Source: Novosphingobium huizhouense | Lineage (GTDB): Bacteria > Pseudomonadota > Alphaproteobacteria > Sphingomonadales > Sphingomonadaceae | Reading direction: 5' to 3' | Assembly (NCBI RefSeq): GCF_020179475.1 | Contig: NZ_JAILXZ010000001.1 | Span: 496,001 to 560,000 of the forward strand | DNA length: 64,000 nt | In this document: piece after piece, positions 54,211 to 63,393 of the stretch | Layout of the letters: every line of letters starts with the position of its first letter | How positions within the stretch are numbered: position 1 is the first letter of the stretch | The notes under the pieces: generated by a model | Databases searched by the model: none | What the model was told of the DNA's origin: nothing | What the model saw: only the letters and a program-made list of their open reading frames with translations | Made by a program: the position numbers and the translations under genes

Positions 54211-56894
54211 CAGAACTGTGTTCCCACGTTGAAGGTGAAGGCCTGCGGGTCGTCGCCGTCGACCTTGGAAAGAACCTTGGCGAAGTCGATGCGGAACGGC
54301 CCGAACGGCGAGTTCCAGTTCACGCCGACGCCGACCGAGACGCGCGGCTTGGCGGAATTGCCGACGAAGCTTTCGGTGAACTTGCGCGTCACCGAATAAC
54401 CCGACGGAATGCTGTAGTTGGTCCAGTTGGCCGGATTGGCCGGATCGGGCGTGACCGAGACGTACTTGACGTCGCCGGTCGTGCTGTTCGAGATCTCGAG
54501 CACCAGCGGATTGACCGTCGGCCGCTTGACGCTGAACACCGCGCCCGCATCGACGAAGATCGAGGGCCGCAGGCCCAGCTCGCGCGCGCCCGAACCCAGC
54601 GGGATCTCCAGCTCGGCGTGGCCGAGGTAGTAGTAGCGCCCGCCGATCGCGTCGTCCTGCCAGTCGTCGCGGTTGGTGCTGGTCACGCCGCCGGTGCCGT
54701 CGGTGTTGAGGCCGGTGTAGAACTTGCGCAGCACGCGCGGGCCAACGCCGCGGATGTCGAAGCCGCGCAGCTGCGGCTGGCCGAGGAAGAACCGGTCGGT
54801 CAGGCGCACGCCGTCGACCTCGACGCCGTTCTCGTCGTAGCGCTTGGCGAGCGGCTGGATCGCCCCGCCTTCGCCGCGCAGCGAGAACACGAAGCCCTTG
54901 CCCACCGAGAAGTACTTGGCGGCATTGGCGGTGATGCGCGCGTACTTCACCGAACCGCCGAGCCCGGCGAAGTCGGTGCCCAGCACGACCGAGGTGCCCC
55001 GCGTTGGCCGCACGCGGTTGTCGAGCGTGTCGTAGATCAGCGAGGCGCCGAGGATCGAGCTGGTGCGCTTGCCGATCGCATCGCACAGGTAGAACCCGCC
55101 CTTGAACGGATCGCAGGCGCCGTTGGTGTAGTAGAGCGTCTTGTCGAGCGTCACGTTGTCGAAGTTGAGCGTGTAGCGCCCGACCAGCGACATGTACTCG
55201 GTCAGCGCGACGCCGACGCGCGCCTGGAAGCCGGTGGTCGCCTGCTTGTAGGTCGTGTTGCGGCTCGAGTTGTAGTAGTTGAAGCTGTTGTAGTCGCGGC
55301 GATAGACGTCGATGCCGAACGAAACGTTGCGATCGAACAGGTACGGCTCGGTGAAGCTCAGCTGGATCGAGCGCGAATAGCGCGAATAGTCGACGCTGGC
55401 GCCGACCGTCTGGCCGCGGCCGCGGAAGTTGTTCTGCTGGATCGAGGCCTGGAAGATGAAGCTCTCGAGGCTCGAGAACCCGGCCGAGAGCTGGAGCTGC
55501 CCGGTCGGCTTCTCCTCGACGTTGGCTTCGAGCACGATGCGGTCGGGCGCGCTGCCCTGCTTCTGCTCGACCTCGAACTTTTCCTGGAAGTAGCCGAGCG
55601 ACTTGATGCGGTTCGACGAGCGCTTGATCTGGAACGAGTTGAACGCATCGCCCTCGGCGAGGCGGAACTCGCGGCGCACGACCTTGTCCTGCGTCAGCGT
55701 GTTGCCGTTGACGTCGACCCGCTCGACATAGACGCGCGGGGCATCGGCGATGCGGAAGGTGACCGACATCGTCAGGTCATCCTTGTTGCGGTCGAAATCG
55801 GGGCGCACGTCGGCGAAGGCATAGCCGAAGGTGCCCGCGGTCTCGGTCAGGCTGTCGACCGTGTCCTCGACCAGCTTGGCGTTGTACCAGTCGCCCTTGT
55901 GCAGCGCGAGCCGCTTGGCGAGCACCGCGCCGTCGAAGTCGCGCAGCTGGCTCTCGACCTTGACGTCGCCGAACTTGTAGCGCTTCCCTTCCTCGACCAC
56001 GTAGGTGATGATGAAGTCGCGCTTGTCCGGGGTCAGCTCGGCCACCGCCGAGACGACGCGAAAATCGGCATAGCCCTTGGTCAGGTAGAACTGGCGCAAC
56101 TTCTGCTGGTCGAAGGCGAGGCGGTCGGGATCGTAGCTCGTCCCGCTCGAGAACAGGCGGAAGGTGCGCGCCTGCTTGGTCACCATCTCGCTGCGCAGGT
56201 CGCTGTCCGAGAAGGTCTCGTTGCCGATGATGTTGATCTGGCGGACCTTGGACTTGGGCCCTTCGGTGATCTCGAACACGATGTCGACGCGGTTCTGGTC
56301 GAGCATCACCATCTTGGGCTCGACCGAAGCGGCGAAACGGCCCTGCCGCTTGTACAGCTCGATGATCCGCGCAACGTCGGCGCGGACCTTGGACCGCGTG
56401 AAGATCTGGCGCGCGGTCAGCTTGATCTCGGGGAGGATCTTGTCCTCCTTCAACCGCTTGTTGCCTTCGAGGATGATGCGGTTGACGACCGGGTTTTCCT
56501 TGACCTCGATCGTGATCGCGCCGTTGTCGTTCTTGAGCGAGACGTCGGCGAACAGCTCGGTGGCGTAGAGGTCCTTGAGCACCTGGTCGCCGGCCGACTG
56601 GCTGTAGGTATCGCCCACGCGCAGACGGATGTACGACAGGATGGTGTCGGGCTCGAGCCGCTGCGCGCCCTGGACGTCGATCGAGCGGACGGTCTGGAGC
56701 GGCGCCGCCGGATCGACCGCAGGGGCCGCGCGCACCGGCGCGGCAGGCGCATCGGCTGCGATCGGAACCGCCTTGCCCGGCTTGGGTTTGGAAGCAGCCT
56801 GCGCCGCATCGGGCAGCGCGACGAGCGCGGTGGTCGCGAGCAGGGCCATGGCCAGGGGGGAAACACGCTTCACGGCGGGGGTTGCCCGGGCCAT
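54210..56894 (-). CDS. bamA: Outer membrane protein assembly factor BamA
   Basis: An 894-residue BamA. Signal peptide MARATPAVKRVSPLAMALLA ends near AQA; the start at 56894 is preferred for it, with another ATG at 56909. Five POTRA repeats follow (opening VRSIDVQGAQRLEPDTILSY; others near VVNRIILEGNKR, VRQINIIGNETF, YKFGDVKVESQL, VYVERVDVNGNT), then the 16-strand barrel ending AFTFNVGTQF with C-terminal Phe and the RGF motif QLRGFDIRGVGPR. It is essential for inserting barrels. The barrel contains an insert near the end (EISNSTTGDVKYVSVTPD) longer than in E. coli. Confidence 0.97.
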   Translation of the reverse strand: MARATPAVKRVSPLAMALLATTALVALPDAAQAASKPKPGKAVPIAADAPAAPVRAAPAVDPAAPLQTVRSIDVQGAQRLEPDTILSYIRLRVGDTYSQSAGDQVLKDLYATELFADVSLKNDNGAITIEVKENPVVNRIILEGNKRLKEDKILPEIKLTARQIFTRSKVRADVARIIELYKRQGRFAASVEPKMVMLDQNRVDIVFEITEGPKSKVRQINIIGNETFSDSDLRSEMVTKQARTFRLFSSGTSYDPDRLAFDQQKLRQFYLTKGYADFRVVSAVAELTPDKRDFIITYVVEEGKRYKFGDVKVESQLRDFDGAVLAKRLALHKGDWYNAKLVEDTVDSLTETAGTFGYAFADVRPDFDRNKDDLTMSVTFRIADAPRVYVERVDVNGNTLTQDKVVRREFRLAEGDAFNSFQIKRSSNRIKSLGYFQEKFEVEQKQGSAPDRIVLEANVEEKPTGQLQLSAGFSSLESFIFQASIQQNNFRGRGQTVGASVDYSRYSRSIQLSFTEPYLFDRNVSFGIDVYRRDYNSFNYYNSSRNTTYKQATTGFQARVGVALTEYMSLVGRYTLNFDNVTLDKTLYYTNGACDPFKGGFYLCDAIGKRTSSILGASLIYDTLDNRVRPTRGTSVVLGTDFAGLGGSVKYARITANAAKYFSVGKGFVFSLRGEGGAIQPLAKRYDENGVEVDGVRLTDRFFLGQPQLRGFDIRGVGPRVLRKFYTGLNTDGTGGVTSTNRDDWQDDAIGGRYYYLGHAELEIPLGSGARELGLRPSIFVDAGAVFSVKRPTVNPLVLEISNSTTGDVKYVSVTPDPANPANWTNYSIPSGYSVTRKFTESFVGNSAKPRVSVGVGVNWNSPFGPFRIDFAKVLSKVDGDDPQAFTFNVGTQF

Positions 56895-57124
56895 GTCAAT
56901 TCCAGTCATCACCAAGCGCCATCCCGTATCATCGTGCAGCCGATCGTCGAGGGCTGGTCCCTGCCATCCAGCCCGCCGTCCGGCAATCGCAGCCCTGTGC
57001 CCGATGCAGCCGTGCCAATCAAGCAAGCAAGCCCACCGGAACTCGATTAGCCCCGCAATATTGTGAAAAATTCCGCCTTCACCGCCCGGTGCCGGCCGGC
57101 CCGGTGATAACGCGGCAAAACGGC

Positions 57125-58249
57125 CTACCCTCCGAAGAACCCGAGCGATGCGACATCGTTGAGCGTCACGAACAGCATCAGCCCAAGCACCAGCGCAAGA
57201 CCGGTGCGGAAGGCCCATTCCTGCCCGCGCTGGCTCACCGGTCGACGGCGGACGGCCTCTGCCGCGTAGAGCGCAAGGTGGCCGCCGTCGAGCACCGGGA
57301 TTGGCAAGAGGTTGATGAACCCCAAGTTAATCGAGATCATGGCGATGAAGAAGACGAACGCCTCCCAGCCCGAGGCCAGTTGCTCGCCCGAATACTTTGC
57401 GATCTTGATCGGCCCGCCCAGCTCGCGCACTTCGCGCTTGCCGGTCAGGATCTGGCCGATGCCGGTGACCATCATGCCGATGATGTCGCGCGTCTGGCCG
57501 ACCGCCGCCGCGGTTGCGCCGACCGGGCCGACGGCGACGCGCTCCACGCTCGCCGGGCCGATGCCGACGAAGCCGATCTTCTGCTCGTTGCCGAAGCGGT
57601 CGCGCAGCACCTTGGTGCCCGCCTCCATCGGCAGGGCGAGGCGCGCGCCGGCGCGCTCGATCACCACGTCGAGCGGCTCGCCGGGATGCTGCGAGACCTG
57701 CAGCCGCACGTCGAGGAAGCTGTCGACGCCGCTTCCGCGCAACGAAACGATACGATCGCCGACCTTGAGCCCGGCCTTGTCGGCCACCGAGCCTGCCTGG
57801 ATCGCGCCGATCACCGGCGGCACCACCATCTTGCCGTAGGCGAGGTTGAAACCGGCGAGGATCAGCACCGCGAGCAGCAGGTTGGTCACCGGCCCGGCCA
57901 GCACGACCAGCGCGCGCTGCCACAGCGGCTTTGCCTGGAAGGTGCGGTTGCGCTCCTCGGCCGGCAGCGACAGCCAGGCCGGATCGGCCTTTCCGGCCGC
58001 GTTCATGTCGCCGGCGAACTGGACGTAGCCGCCCAGCGGCAGCGCCGAGAGCTTCCAGCGCGTGCCGCGCTTGTCGGTCCAGCCCAGCAGCTCCTTGCCG
58101 AAGCCGATCGAGAAGCTGTCGGCCTTGATCCCGAACAGCCGGCCGGCCAGGTAGTGGCCGAGCTCGTGGATGAACACCAGCGGTCCGAGCACGAGGACGA
58201 ACGCCAGCAGGGTGATCAGCAGGCCGGGGGAATGCAGCGCAGGGGTCAA
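57125..58249 (-). CDS. rseP: Site-2 protease RseP
   Basis: A 374-residue intramembrane zinc protease. The HELGH motif (His28, Glu29, His32) lies in the first transmembrane segment, a PDZ domain is visible around PPVIGAIQAGSVADKAGLKVGDRI, and the third zinc ligand is in LPIPVLDGGH near the C-terminus. Only one PDZ domain is clear; E. coli has two. It cleaves anti-sigma factors and clears signal peptides. The start is a TTG overlapping the dxr stop (TTGA), with no ATG before the active site. The 230 bp to bamA are non-coding and show no clear terminator. Confidence 0.94.
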   Translation of the reverse strand: MTPALHSPGLLITLLAFVLVLGPLVFIHELGHYLAGRLFGIKADSFSIGFGKELLGWTDKRGTRWKLSALPLGGYVQFAGDMNAAGKADPAWLSLPAEERNRTFQAKPLWQRALVVLAGPVTNLLLAVLILAGFNLAYGKMVVPPVIGAIQAGSVADKAGLKVGDRIVSLRGSGVDSFLDVRLQVSQHPGEPLDVVIERAGARLALPMEAGTKVLRDRFGNEQKIGFVGIGPASVERVAVGPVGATAAAVGQTRDIIGMMVTGIGQILTGKREVRELGGPIKIAKYSGEQLASGWEAFVFFIAMISINLGFINLLPIPVLDGGHLALYAAEAVRRRPVSQRGQEWAFRTGLALVLGLMLFVTLNDVASLGFFGG

Positions 58250-59409
58250 CGAACAGGCTCCATCGTCTCGCGCGCCCGGATCCGCGCCTCCCGGTCCACC
58301 GCGACGACATCGTCGAGCGAAGCGGGCGCAGGCGGGAGGCCGCGCGAAAGCACGTCCTGCGCACATTGCACGATTCGGGTGAACGCGATCTGACGATCGA
58401 GGAACGCGGCCACCGCAACCTCGTTCGCGGCATTGAGCACCGCGGCGGCGGCGCCGCCGGCGATCGCCGCCTCGCGCGCCAGCCGCGTCGCTGGAAAGCG
58501 CACCTCGTCGGGCGCGCGGAACGTCAGCTCGCCGATCGCGGCGAGGTCGAGCGGGGCGCAGGGCGTGTCCATCCGCCGCGGCCAGGCGAGCGCCGAAGCG
58601 ATCGGCACGCGCATGTCCGAGGGCCCCAGCTGCGCCAGCGTCGAGCCGTCGCGATATTCGACCATCGAGTGCACGATCGATTGCGGGTGGACGATGATCC
58701 GCAAGCGCTCGACCCCCACCGGGAACAGGTGGAACGCCTCGATGAATTCGAGCCCCTTGTTCATCATCGTGGCCGAATCGACGCTGATCTTGGCGCCCAT
58801 CGACCAGTTGGGATGCTTGACCGCCTCGGCCGGGGTCGCCTCGTGCAACCGCTCGAGGCTCCAGTCGCGGAACGGTCCGCCGCTCGCGGTCAGCGTGATC
58901 CAGCGCACGTCGTCGATGGCATTGCCCGACAGGCACTGGAAGATCGCATTGTGCTCGGAATCGACTGGCAGCAGCGTCGCGCCCGAGCGCGCCACGGCGG
59001 CGGTCATCACCTCGCCGGCCGAGACCAGCGCTTCCTTGTTGGCGAGCGCGACGGTGCGGCCCTGCTCGATCGCGGCCATCGTCGGGGCGAGCCCGGCGCA
59101 GCCGACGATCGCGGCGACGGTCACCTCGGCGCCACGCGCCGCGGCCTCGACCAGCGCGGCAGCGCCACCCGCCGCCGCGATCCCGCTGCCGGCCAGCGCC
59201 TCGCGCAAGTCGGCAAGGCAGCTCTCGTCGGCGACCACCGCGATCTCGGCGCCGAACTCGCGGGCGAGCGCGGCCAGTTCCTTCGCCTGACAGTTCGCGC
59301 TCAGCGCCACCACCCGCCAGTCGCGCGGGTTCCGGCGCACGAGGTCGAGCGTCGATGCGCCGATCGAGCCGGTCGCGCCGAGCACGGTGATGCTGCGCGG
59401 CGCGCTCAC
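58246..59409 (-). CDS. dxr: 1-deoxy-D-xylulose 5-phosphate reductoisomerase
   Basis: A 387-residue enzyme of the MEP isoprenoid pathway, converting DXP to MEP with NADPH. NADPH-binding ITVLGATGSIGASTLDLVRR, the metal/substrate motifs LLPVDSEHNAIFQCL and LTASGGPFRDW, and PNWSMGAKISVDSATMMNKGLE are all normal. The start is a GTG that overlaps the cdsA stop (GTGA) and the stop overlaps the rseP TTG (TTGA). Confidence 0.97.
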   Translation of the reverse strand: MSAPRSITVLGATGSIGASTLDLVRRNPRDWRVVALSANCQAKELAALAREFGAEIAVVADESCLADLREALAGSGIAAAGGAAALVEAAARGAEVTVAAIVGCAGLAPTMAAIEQGRTVALANKEALVSAGEVMTAAVARSGATLLPVDSEHNAIFQCLSGNAIDDVRWITLTASGGPFRDWSLERLHEATPAEAVKHPNWSMGAKISVDSATMMNKGLEFIEAFHLFPVGVERLRIIVHPQSIVHSMVEYRDGSTLAQLGPSDMRVPIASALAWPRRMDTPCAPLDLAAIGELTFRAPDEVRFPATRLAREAAIAGGAAAAVLNAANEVAVAAFLDRQIAFTRIVQCAQDVLSRGLPPAPASLDDVVAVDREARIRARETMEPVR

Positions 59410-60140
59410 GACGCCGCCCCCAGCGCCCACAGCGTGCCGACCACGATCGCGACCGGCAGCAGCCCGTCGACCCGGTCGAACAGCCCGCCGTGCCCCGGGA
59501 TCAGGCGCGAGGAATCCTTGACCCCGGCGCGCCGCTTGAGCCAGCTTTCGTAGAAGTCGCCCGCCTGCGCCAGCACCGCGAGCGCGGCGCCCGCAAGCGC
59601 GGCAAAGCCGACGTTGGTGATGCGCAGCGCTTCGCCCAGGCTCGGCCCGGTCGGACCGATGGCGGAGACGAGGTAGCCGCCGAACAGCGTCGCAAGCGAA
59701 GTCCAGATGCCAGCCGCGGCCATGCCGCCGGCAAGCCCTGCCCAGGTCTTCGACGGGCTGATCTTCGGCGCGATCTTTGGCCCGCCGATCGCCCGCCCGG
59801 TGAAATAGGCGCCGGTATCGGTGCAGATGACCAGGCCCATGATGCCGACCAGCAGCGGCGTCGGCATCACGATCAGCGCGAACGCAGCCCAGCCGATGTA
59901 GATCGCGCCGGTCAGCACCGCCGCCGACATCTTCGCGGGATCGGGCGCGATCCGCGAAACGAGGCGGACGTATTCGCCGAACACGACCAGCGCGGCAAGG
60001 CCGAGGAAGGCGTCGAGCACGAGCCCGCCGCGCCACAGCGCCAGCCCTGCGACCACGAGCATGACGAGCGCCGAGGCCACCCGCACCGGCAGGTCGCTGC
60101 GCTTCGCCGCCGGCGCCAGGCTCGGCTCAGCGCCCGCCAA
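59406..60140 (-). CDS. cdsA: Phosphatidate cytidylyltransferase CdsA
   Basis: A 244-residue membrane enzyme that makes CDP-diacylglycerol from phosphatidate and CTP. Seven or so transmembrane helices are seen, with the active-site SPSKTWAGLAGG and the family signature KDSSRLIPGHGGLFDRVD near the C-terminus. The start is unclear: no ATG lies at a good position, and the TTG at 60140, overlapping uppS by 14 bp, is used here. Downstream internal GTG codons are alternatives. It overlaps dxr by 4 bp. Confidence 0.88.
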   Translation of the reverse strand: MAGAEPSLAPAAKRSDLPVRVASALVMLVVAGLALWRGGLVLDAFLGLAALVVFGEYVRLVSRIAPDPAKMSAAVLTGAIYIGWAAFALIVMPTPLLVGIMGLVICTDTGAYFTGRAIGGPKIAPKISPSKTWAGLAGGMAAAGIWTSLATLFGGYLVSAIGPTGPSLGEALRITNVGFAALAGAALAVLAQAGDFYESWLKRRAGVKDSSRLIPGHGGLFDRVDGLLPVAIVVGTLWALGAAS

Positions 60141-60855
60141 AGCGACGCTCCCGCTGCGCGAAATCGGCGAGGGCCTGCGCGAGGTGATCGGGGGTGAAGT
60201 CGGGCCACAGCACGTCGAGGAAGCACATCTCGGCATAGGCGGCCTGCCACAGCAGGAAGTTCGACAGCCGCACTTCGCCCGAGGTGCGGATCAGCAGGTC
60301 GAGCGGCGGCATGTCGGCGGTGTCGAGCTCGGCCGCGATCGATTCGACGGTGACCGGCCCCCTCGCCGCCGCCTTGGCCGCGGCGCGCGCGATCTCGTCC
60401 TGCGCGCCGTAGTTGAGCGCGATGGCGAGCGTGGTGCCGTCGTTGTCACGGGTGCGCGCCAGCGCCTTGTCGATCAGTTCGACCACGTCGGGCGCGAAGG
60501 CCGAATGGTCGCCGATGATCTTGAGCCGCACGTTGTTGGCGGCGAACTCGTCGAGGTCGTCGACGATGAAGCGCTTGAGCAGGCTCATCAGCGCGCCGAT
60601 CTCGTCTTCCGGCCGGCGCCAGTTCTCGGTCGAAAAGGCGTAGAGCGTCAGCGCCTCGAGCCCCATCTCGCGCGCGGCGCGGACGGTGCGGCGGACCGCC
60701 TCGACCCCGCGCTGGTGGCCGAACACGCGCGGCATGTGCCGCTTCTTGGCCCAGCGGCCATTGCCGTCCATGATGATCGCGACGTGGCGGGCGCCGTGCG
60801 CCGCAACGCCCCCATGGCCCGGCGCAACCTCGCTCTGGGCCGGCTTCAGCTTCAC
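60127..60855 (-). CDS. uppS: Undecaprenyl diphosphate synthase
   Basis: A 242-residue cis-prenyltransferase that makes undecaprenyl diphosphate, the lipid carrier for cell-wall synthesis. MDGNGRWAKKR with the magnesium-binding Asp, LTLYAFSTENWRRPEDE and RTSGEVRLSNFLLWQAAYAE are all present. The start is a GTG overlapping the frr stop (GTGA). It precedes cdsA and dxr in the same coupled run. Confidence 0.97.
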   Translation of the reverse strand: MKLKPAQSEVAPGHGGVAAHGARHVAIIMDGNGRWAKKRHMPRVFGHQRGVEAVRRTVRAAREMGLEALTLYAFSTENWRRPEDEIGALMSLLKRFIVDDLDEFAANNVRLKIIGDHSAFAPDVVELIDKALARTRDNDGTTLAIALNYGAQDEIARAAAKAAARGPVTVESIAAELDTADMPPLDLLIRTSGEVRLSNFLLWQAAYAEMCFLDVLWPDFTPDHLAQALADFAQRERRFGGR

Positions 60856-61409
60856 TTGCCGAGGATTTCCTTTTCCTTCTCGGCCGCCGCTTCGTCCGCC
60901 GCCTTGATCTGGTCGTCGGTCAGCTTCTGCAGCTCGGTCTCGGCGCGCTTGCGGTCGTCCTCCGAGATTTCCTTCTTGTTCTCGTCGGTCTTGAGCGCGT
61001 CCATGCCGTCGCGGCGCACGTTGCGGATCGCGACGCGGGCCTTTTCGGCATACTGGCTGGCGAGCTTGGCCAGCTCCTTGCGGCGCTCCTCGGTGAGGTC
61101 GGGGATCGGCAGGCGCAGGTTGTTGCCGTCGTTGATCGGGTTGAGCCCGAGACCGGCCGAACGGATCGCTTTCTCGACCGGGCCAATGTTCGACTTGTCC
61201 CACACCTGCACCGACAGCAGCCGCGGCTCGGGCGCCGAGACCGTGGCGAGCTGGTTGAGCGGCATGCGCGAGCCATAGACCTCGACGGTGATCGGATCGA
61301 GCAGCGCGGTGTTGGCGCGGCCCGTGCGCAGGCCGGTCAGGTCGTGCTTGAGCGCCTCGACCGCGCCCTTCATGCGCCGCTCGAGATCGGCCTTGTCGTA
61401 CTTCGCCAT
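60852..61409 (-). CDS. frr: Ribosome recycling factor
   Basis: A 185-residue RRF, which with EF-G splits post-termination ribosomes. Standard features are YDKADLERRMKGAVEALKHDLTGLRTGRAN at the start, NPINDGNNLRLPIPDLTEERR in the middle and the three-helix C-terminus. It is 3 bp after pyrH, and its stop overlaps the uppS GTG. Confidence 0.98.
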   Translation of the reverse strand: MAKYDKADLERRMKGAVEALKHDLTGLRTGRANTALLDPITVEVYGSRMPLNQLATVSAPEPRLLSVQVWDKSNIGPVEKAIRSAGLGLNPINDGNNLRLPIPDLTEERRKELAKLASQYAEKARVAIRNVRRDGMDALKTDENKKEISEDDRKRAETELQKLTDDQIKAADEAAAEKEKEILGK

Positions 61410-61412
61410 GAA

Positions 61413-62135
61413 TCAGGCTTCCTTCTGAACGATGGTCTGGGTGCCCTGGCCCGCCAGAACGCGGGCGAGGTTGCCCTGTTCGCGGATCGAGAACACCACG
61501 ATGGGAATGCGGTTGTCGCGGCACAGCGCAACCGCGCTCGCGTCCATCACCTGCAGGTTGTCGGCGAGCACGGTGTCGTAATCGACGGTCTCGTAGCGCT
61601 TGGCCGCCGGGTCCTTCTTGGGATCGGCGTTGTAGACGCCGTCGACGCTGGTGCCCTTGAGCAATGCATCGCACTTCATCTCCGCAGCGCGCAGCGCCGC
61701 GCCGGAATCGGTGGTGAAATAGGGCGCGCCGACGCCGGCGGCGAAGATCACGATGCGGCCCTTCTCGAGGTGGCGCTCGGCGCGGCGGCGGATCACCGGC
61801 TCGCACACCTTGTCCATCTCGATCGCCGACTGCACGCGGGTGGGCACGCCCAGCTGCTCGAGCGCGCTCTGCATCGCGAGCGCGTTCATCACCGTCGCCA
61901 GCATGCCCATGTAGTCGGCCTGGGCGCGGTCCATGCCCTTGGCGGCGCCGGCCATGCCGCGGAAGATGTTGCCGCCGCCGATCACCAGGCAGATTTCGAG
62001 CCCGCTGTCGCGCGCCGCCTTCACCTCGGCCGCGAGCGCGGCGACGAAGTCGGTGTCGATGCCGAACTGCTGGTTGCCCATCAGCACCTCGCCCGACAGC
62101 TTGAGCAGGATGCGCTTGAACGGGGGGAGGCTCAT
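61413..62135 (-). CDS. pyrH: UMP kinase
   Basis: A 240-residue bacterial UMP kinase. [17 protein letters not shown], the [10 protein letters not shown] loop, [16 protein letters not shown] and [15 protein letters not shown] are standard. It makes UDP in pyrimidine metabolism. A TTGGCA / TATAAG pair about 40-70 bases upstream is a candidate promoter, so pyrH-frr and the genes after it can be transcribed apart from tsf. Confidence 0.98.
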   Translation of the reverse strand: MSLPPFKRILLKLSGEVLMGNQQFGIDTDFVAALAAEVKAARDSGLEICLVIGGGNIFRGMAGAAKGMDRAQADYMGMLATVMNALAMQSALEQLGVPTRVQSAIEMDKVCEPVIRRRAERHLEKGRIVIFAAGVGAPYFTTDSGAALRAAEMKCDALLKGTSVDGVYNADPKKDPAAKRYETVDYDTVLADNLQVMDASAVALCRDNRIPIVVFSIREQGNLARVLAGQGTQTIVQKEA

Positions 62136-62176
62136 GAACAGGACCGATGCTAGCTGAAGAGGCGCGTTCGGGCGCC

Positions 62177-62204
62177 CTTATACGCCCAAGGGGGCGCGTG
62201 CCAA
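62177..62204 (-). promoter_or_regulatory. Candidate promoter of pyrH
   Basis: On the minus strand TTGGCA (62204-62199) and TATAAG (62182-62177) are 16 bases apart, 42 bases before the pyrH start. This is the best sigma-70-like pair in the 207-bp tsf-pyrH gap. Confidence 0.5.
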
Positions 62205-62275
62205 GGGCATGGCGCAAAGGTTTTGCGCCACCCCGCTACACCCGCGGCAAAGCGCGCGCGGGCCAGATGCGACGA

Positions 62276-62324
62276 TCCCCGCGCGGGGCAGGCCCGGGTC
62301 GCCCCGGACCGCCCCGCGCGGGGA
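62276..62324. repeat. Inverted repeat downstream of tsf
   Basis: A 14-base sequence (62276-62289, TCCCCGCGCGGGGC) has a perfect inverted copy at 62311-62324, 21 bases away, and each half is itself nearly palindromic. It lies 18 bases after the tsf stop. No T run follows on the minus strand, so it is at most a factor-dependent terminator or a stabilising hairpin. Confidence 0.6.
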
Positions 62325-62342
62325 CCAGCGAAGCGCTTGCGC

Positions 62343-63269
62343 TTACTTGAGACCGGCGGCCGCGGCGACTTCGGCGGCGAAGTCGGTCTCTTCCTTCTCG
62401 ATGCCTTCGCCGAGCTGGAAGCGGACGTAGTCGACCAGCGCGATCTTGGTGCCGGCGGCCTTGCCCGCGGCATCGACGACCTGGCTGATCGGGGTCTTGT
62501 TGTCCATCACGAACAGCTGGCTGAGCAGCGCGTTTTCCTTGGCGTACTTGGCGACCGCGCCGTCGACCATCTTGGCCTGGACTTCGGCGGGCTTGCCGCT
62601 CTCGGCCGCCTTCTCGGCCGCGATCTTGCGCTCGCGGGCGATCAGTTCGGGATCGAGGTCGTCGGCGTTCAGCGCCAGCGGGAAGGCGGCGGCGATGTGC
62701 ATCGCGATCTGCTTGCCGAGCGGCTCGAGCACGTCGGCGCCGGCTTCGGATTCAAGCGCGACGAGCACGCCGATCTTGCCGAGGTTGGTCGCGGCGGCGT
62801 TGTGCATGTAGGGCACGACGATGCCGTTGCTGACCGAGACGTGCTTGATCCGGCGCAGCTGCTGGTTCTCGCCGATGGTGGCGACGTTGTTGGTCAGCTT
62901 CTCGGCGACGGTGCCGCCGTCCGGGTAGGCCGCGTCCTTGAGCGCCTCGACTTCGGCAGCGCCGGTCGCGAGCGCGACTTCGGTCGCCTTGCGCACGAAG
63001 TCCTGGAACTGGTCGTTCTTGGCGACGAAGTCGGTTTCCGAGTTGACCTCGACGGCGACGCCCTTGGTGCCCGAGACGGCCACGCCGACGAGACCTTCGG
63101 CCGCGGTGCGGCTCGATTTCTTGGCGGCGGCGGCAAGGCCCTTGGCGCGCAGCGCGTCGACCGCGGCCTCGAAATCGCCGTTGCTCTCGTCGAGCGCCTT
63201 CTTGCAGTCCATCATGCCGGCGCCGGTGCGCTCGCGCAGGTTCTTCACGTCAGCGGCGGTGTAAGCCAT
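62343..63269 (-). CDS. tsf: Translation elongation factor Ts
   Basis: A 308-residue EF-Ts, the guanine-nucleotide exchange factor of EF-Tu. The N-terminal [19 protein letters not shown] is diagnostic, followed by [12 protein letters not shown], and the core and coiled-coil domains have normal length. The frame extends upstream but the ATG at 63269 gives the conserved start. It lies 124 bp after rpsB, with a strong hairpin between, as in many bacteria. Confidence 0.98.
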   Translation of the reverse strand: MAYTAADVKNLRERTGAGMMDCKKALDESNGDFEAAVDALRAKGLAAAAKKSSRTAAEGLVGVAVSGTKGVAVEVNSETDFVAKNDQFQDFVRKATEVALATGAAEVEALKDAAYPDGGTVAEKLTNNVATIGENQQLRRIKHVSVSNGIVVPYMHNAAATNLGKIGVLVALESEAGADVLEPLGKQIAMHIAAAFPLALNADDLDPELIARERKIAAEKAAESGKPAEVQAKMVDGAVAKYAKENALLSQLFVMDNKTPISQVVDAAGKAAGTKIALVDYVRFQLGEGIEKEETDFAAEVAAAAGLK

Positions 63270-63348
63270 CGCAGTGGTCCTTTGTTCTTGAAAACGGGTG
63301 AGGCCGCAGCACTTGCCGCGGCCCGTAGGTCGTGTCCGGGTCAGTTCG

Positions 63349-63379
63349 ATGACGGCGCTCCCGCTTGGAGCGCCGTCAT
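63349..63379 (-). other. Hairpin between rpsB and tsf
   Basis: A perfect 13-bp stem (63379-63367 with 63361-63349) with a 5-nt loop lies between the two genes. It has no T run on the minus strand, so it resembles an attenuating or mRNA-processing hairpin more than a full terminator. The rpsB-tsf gap of E. coli also has a structured element. Confidence 0.7.
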
Positions 63380-63393
63380 GCGAGATCCGGCGA

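Noticed and set aside
57064..57103. GC-rich hairpin followed by a T stretch after bamA/rseP as a terminator
   Set aside because: The stem pairing is poor and the T stretch is about 8 bases away, so it was not called.
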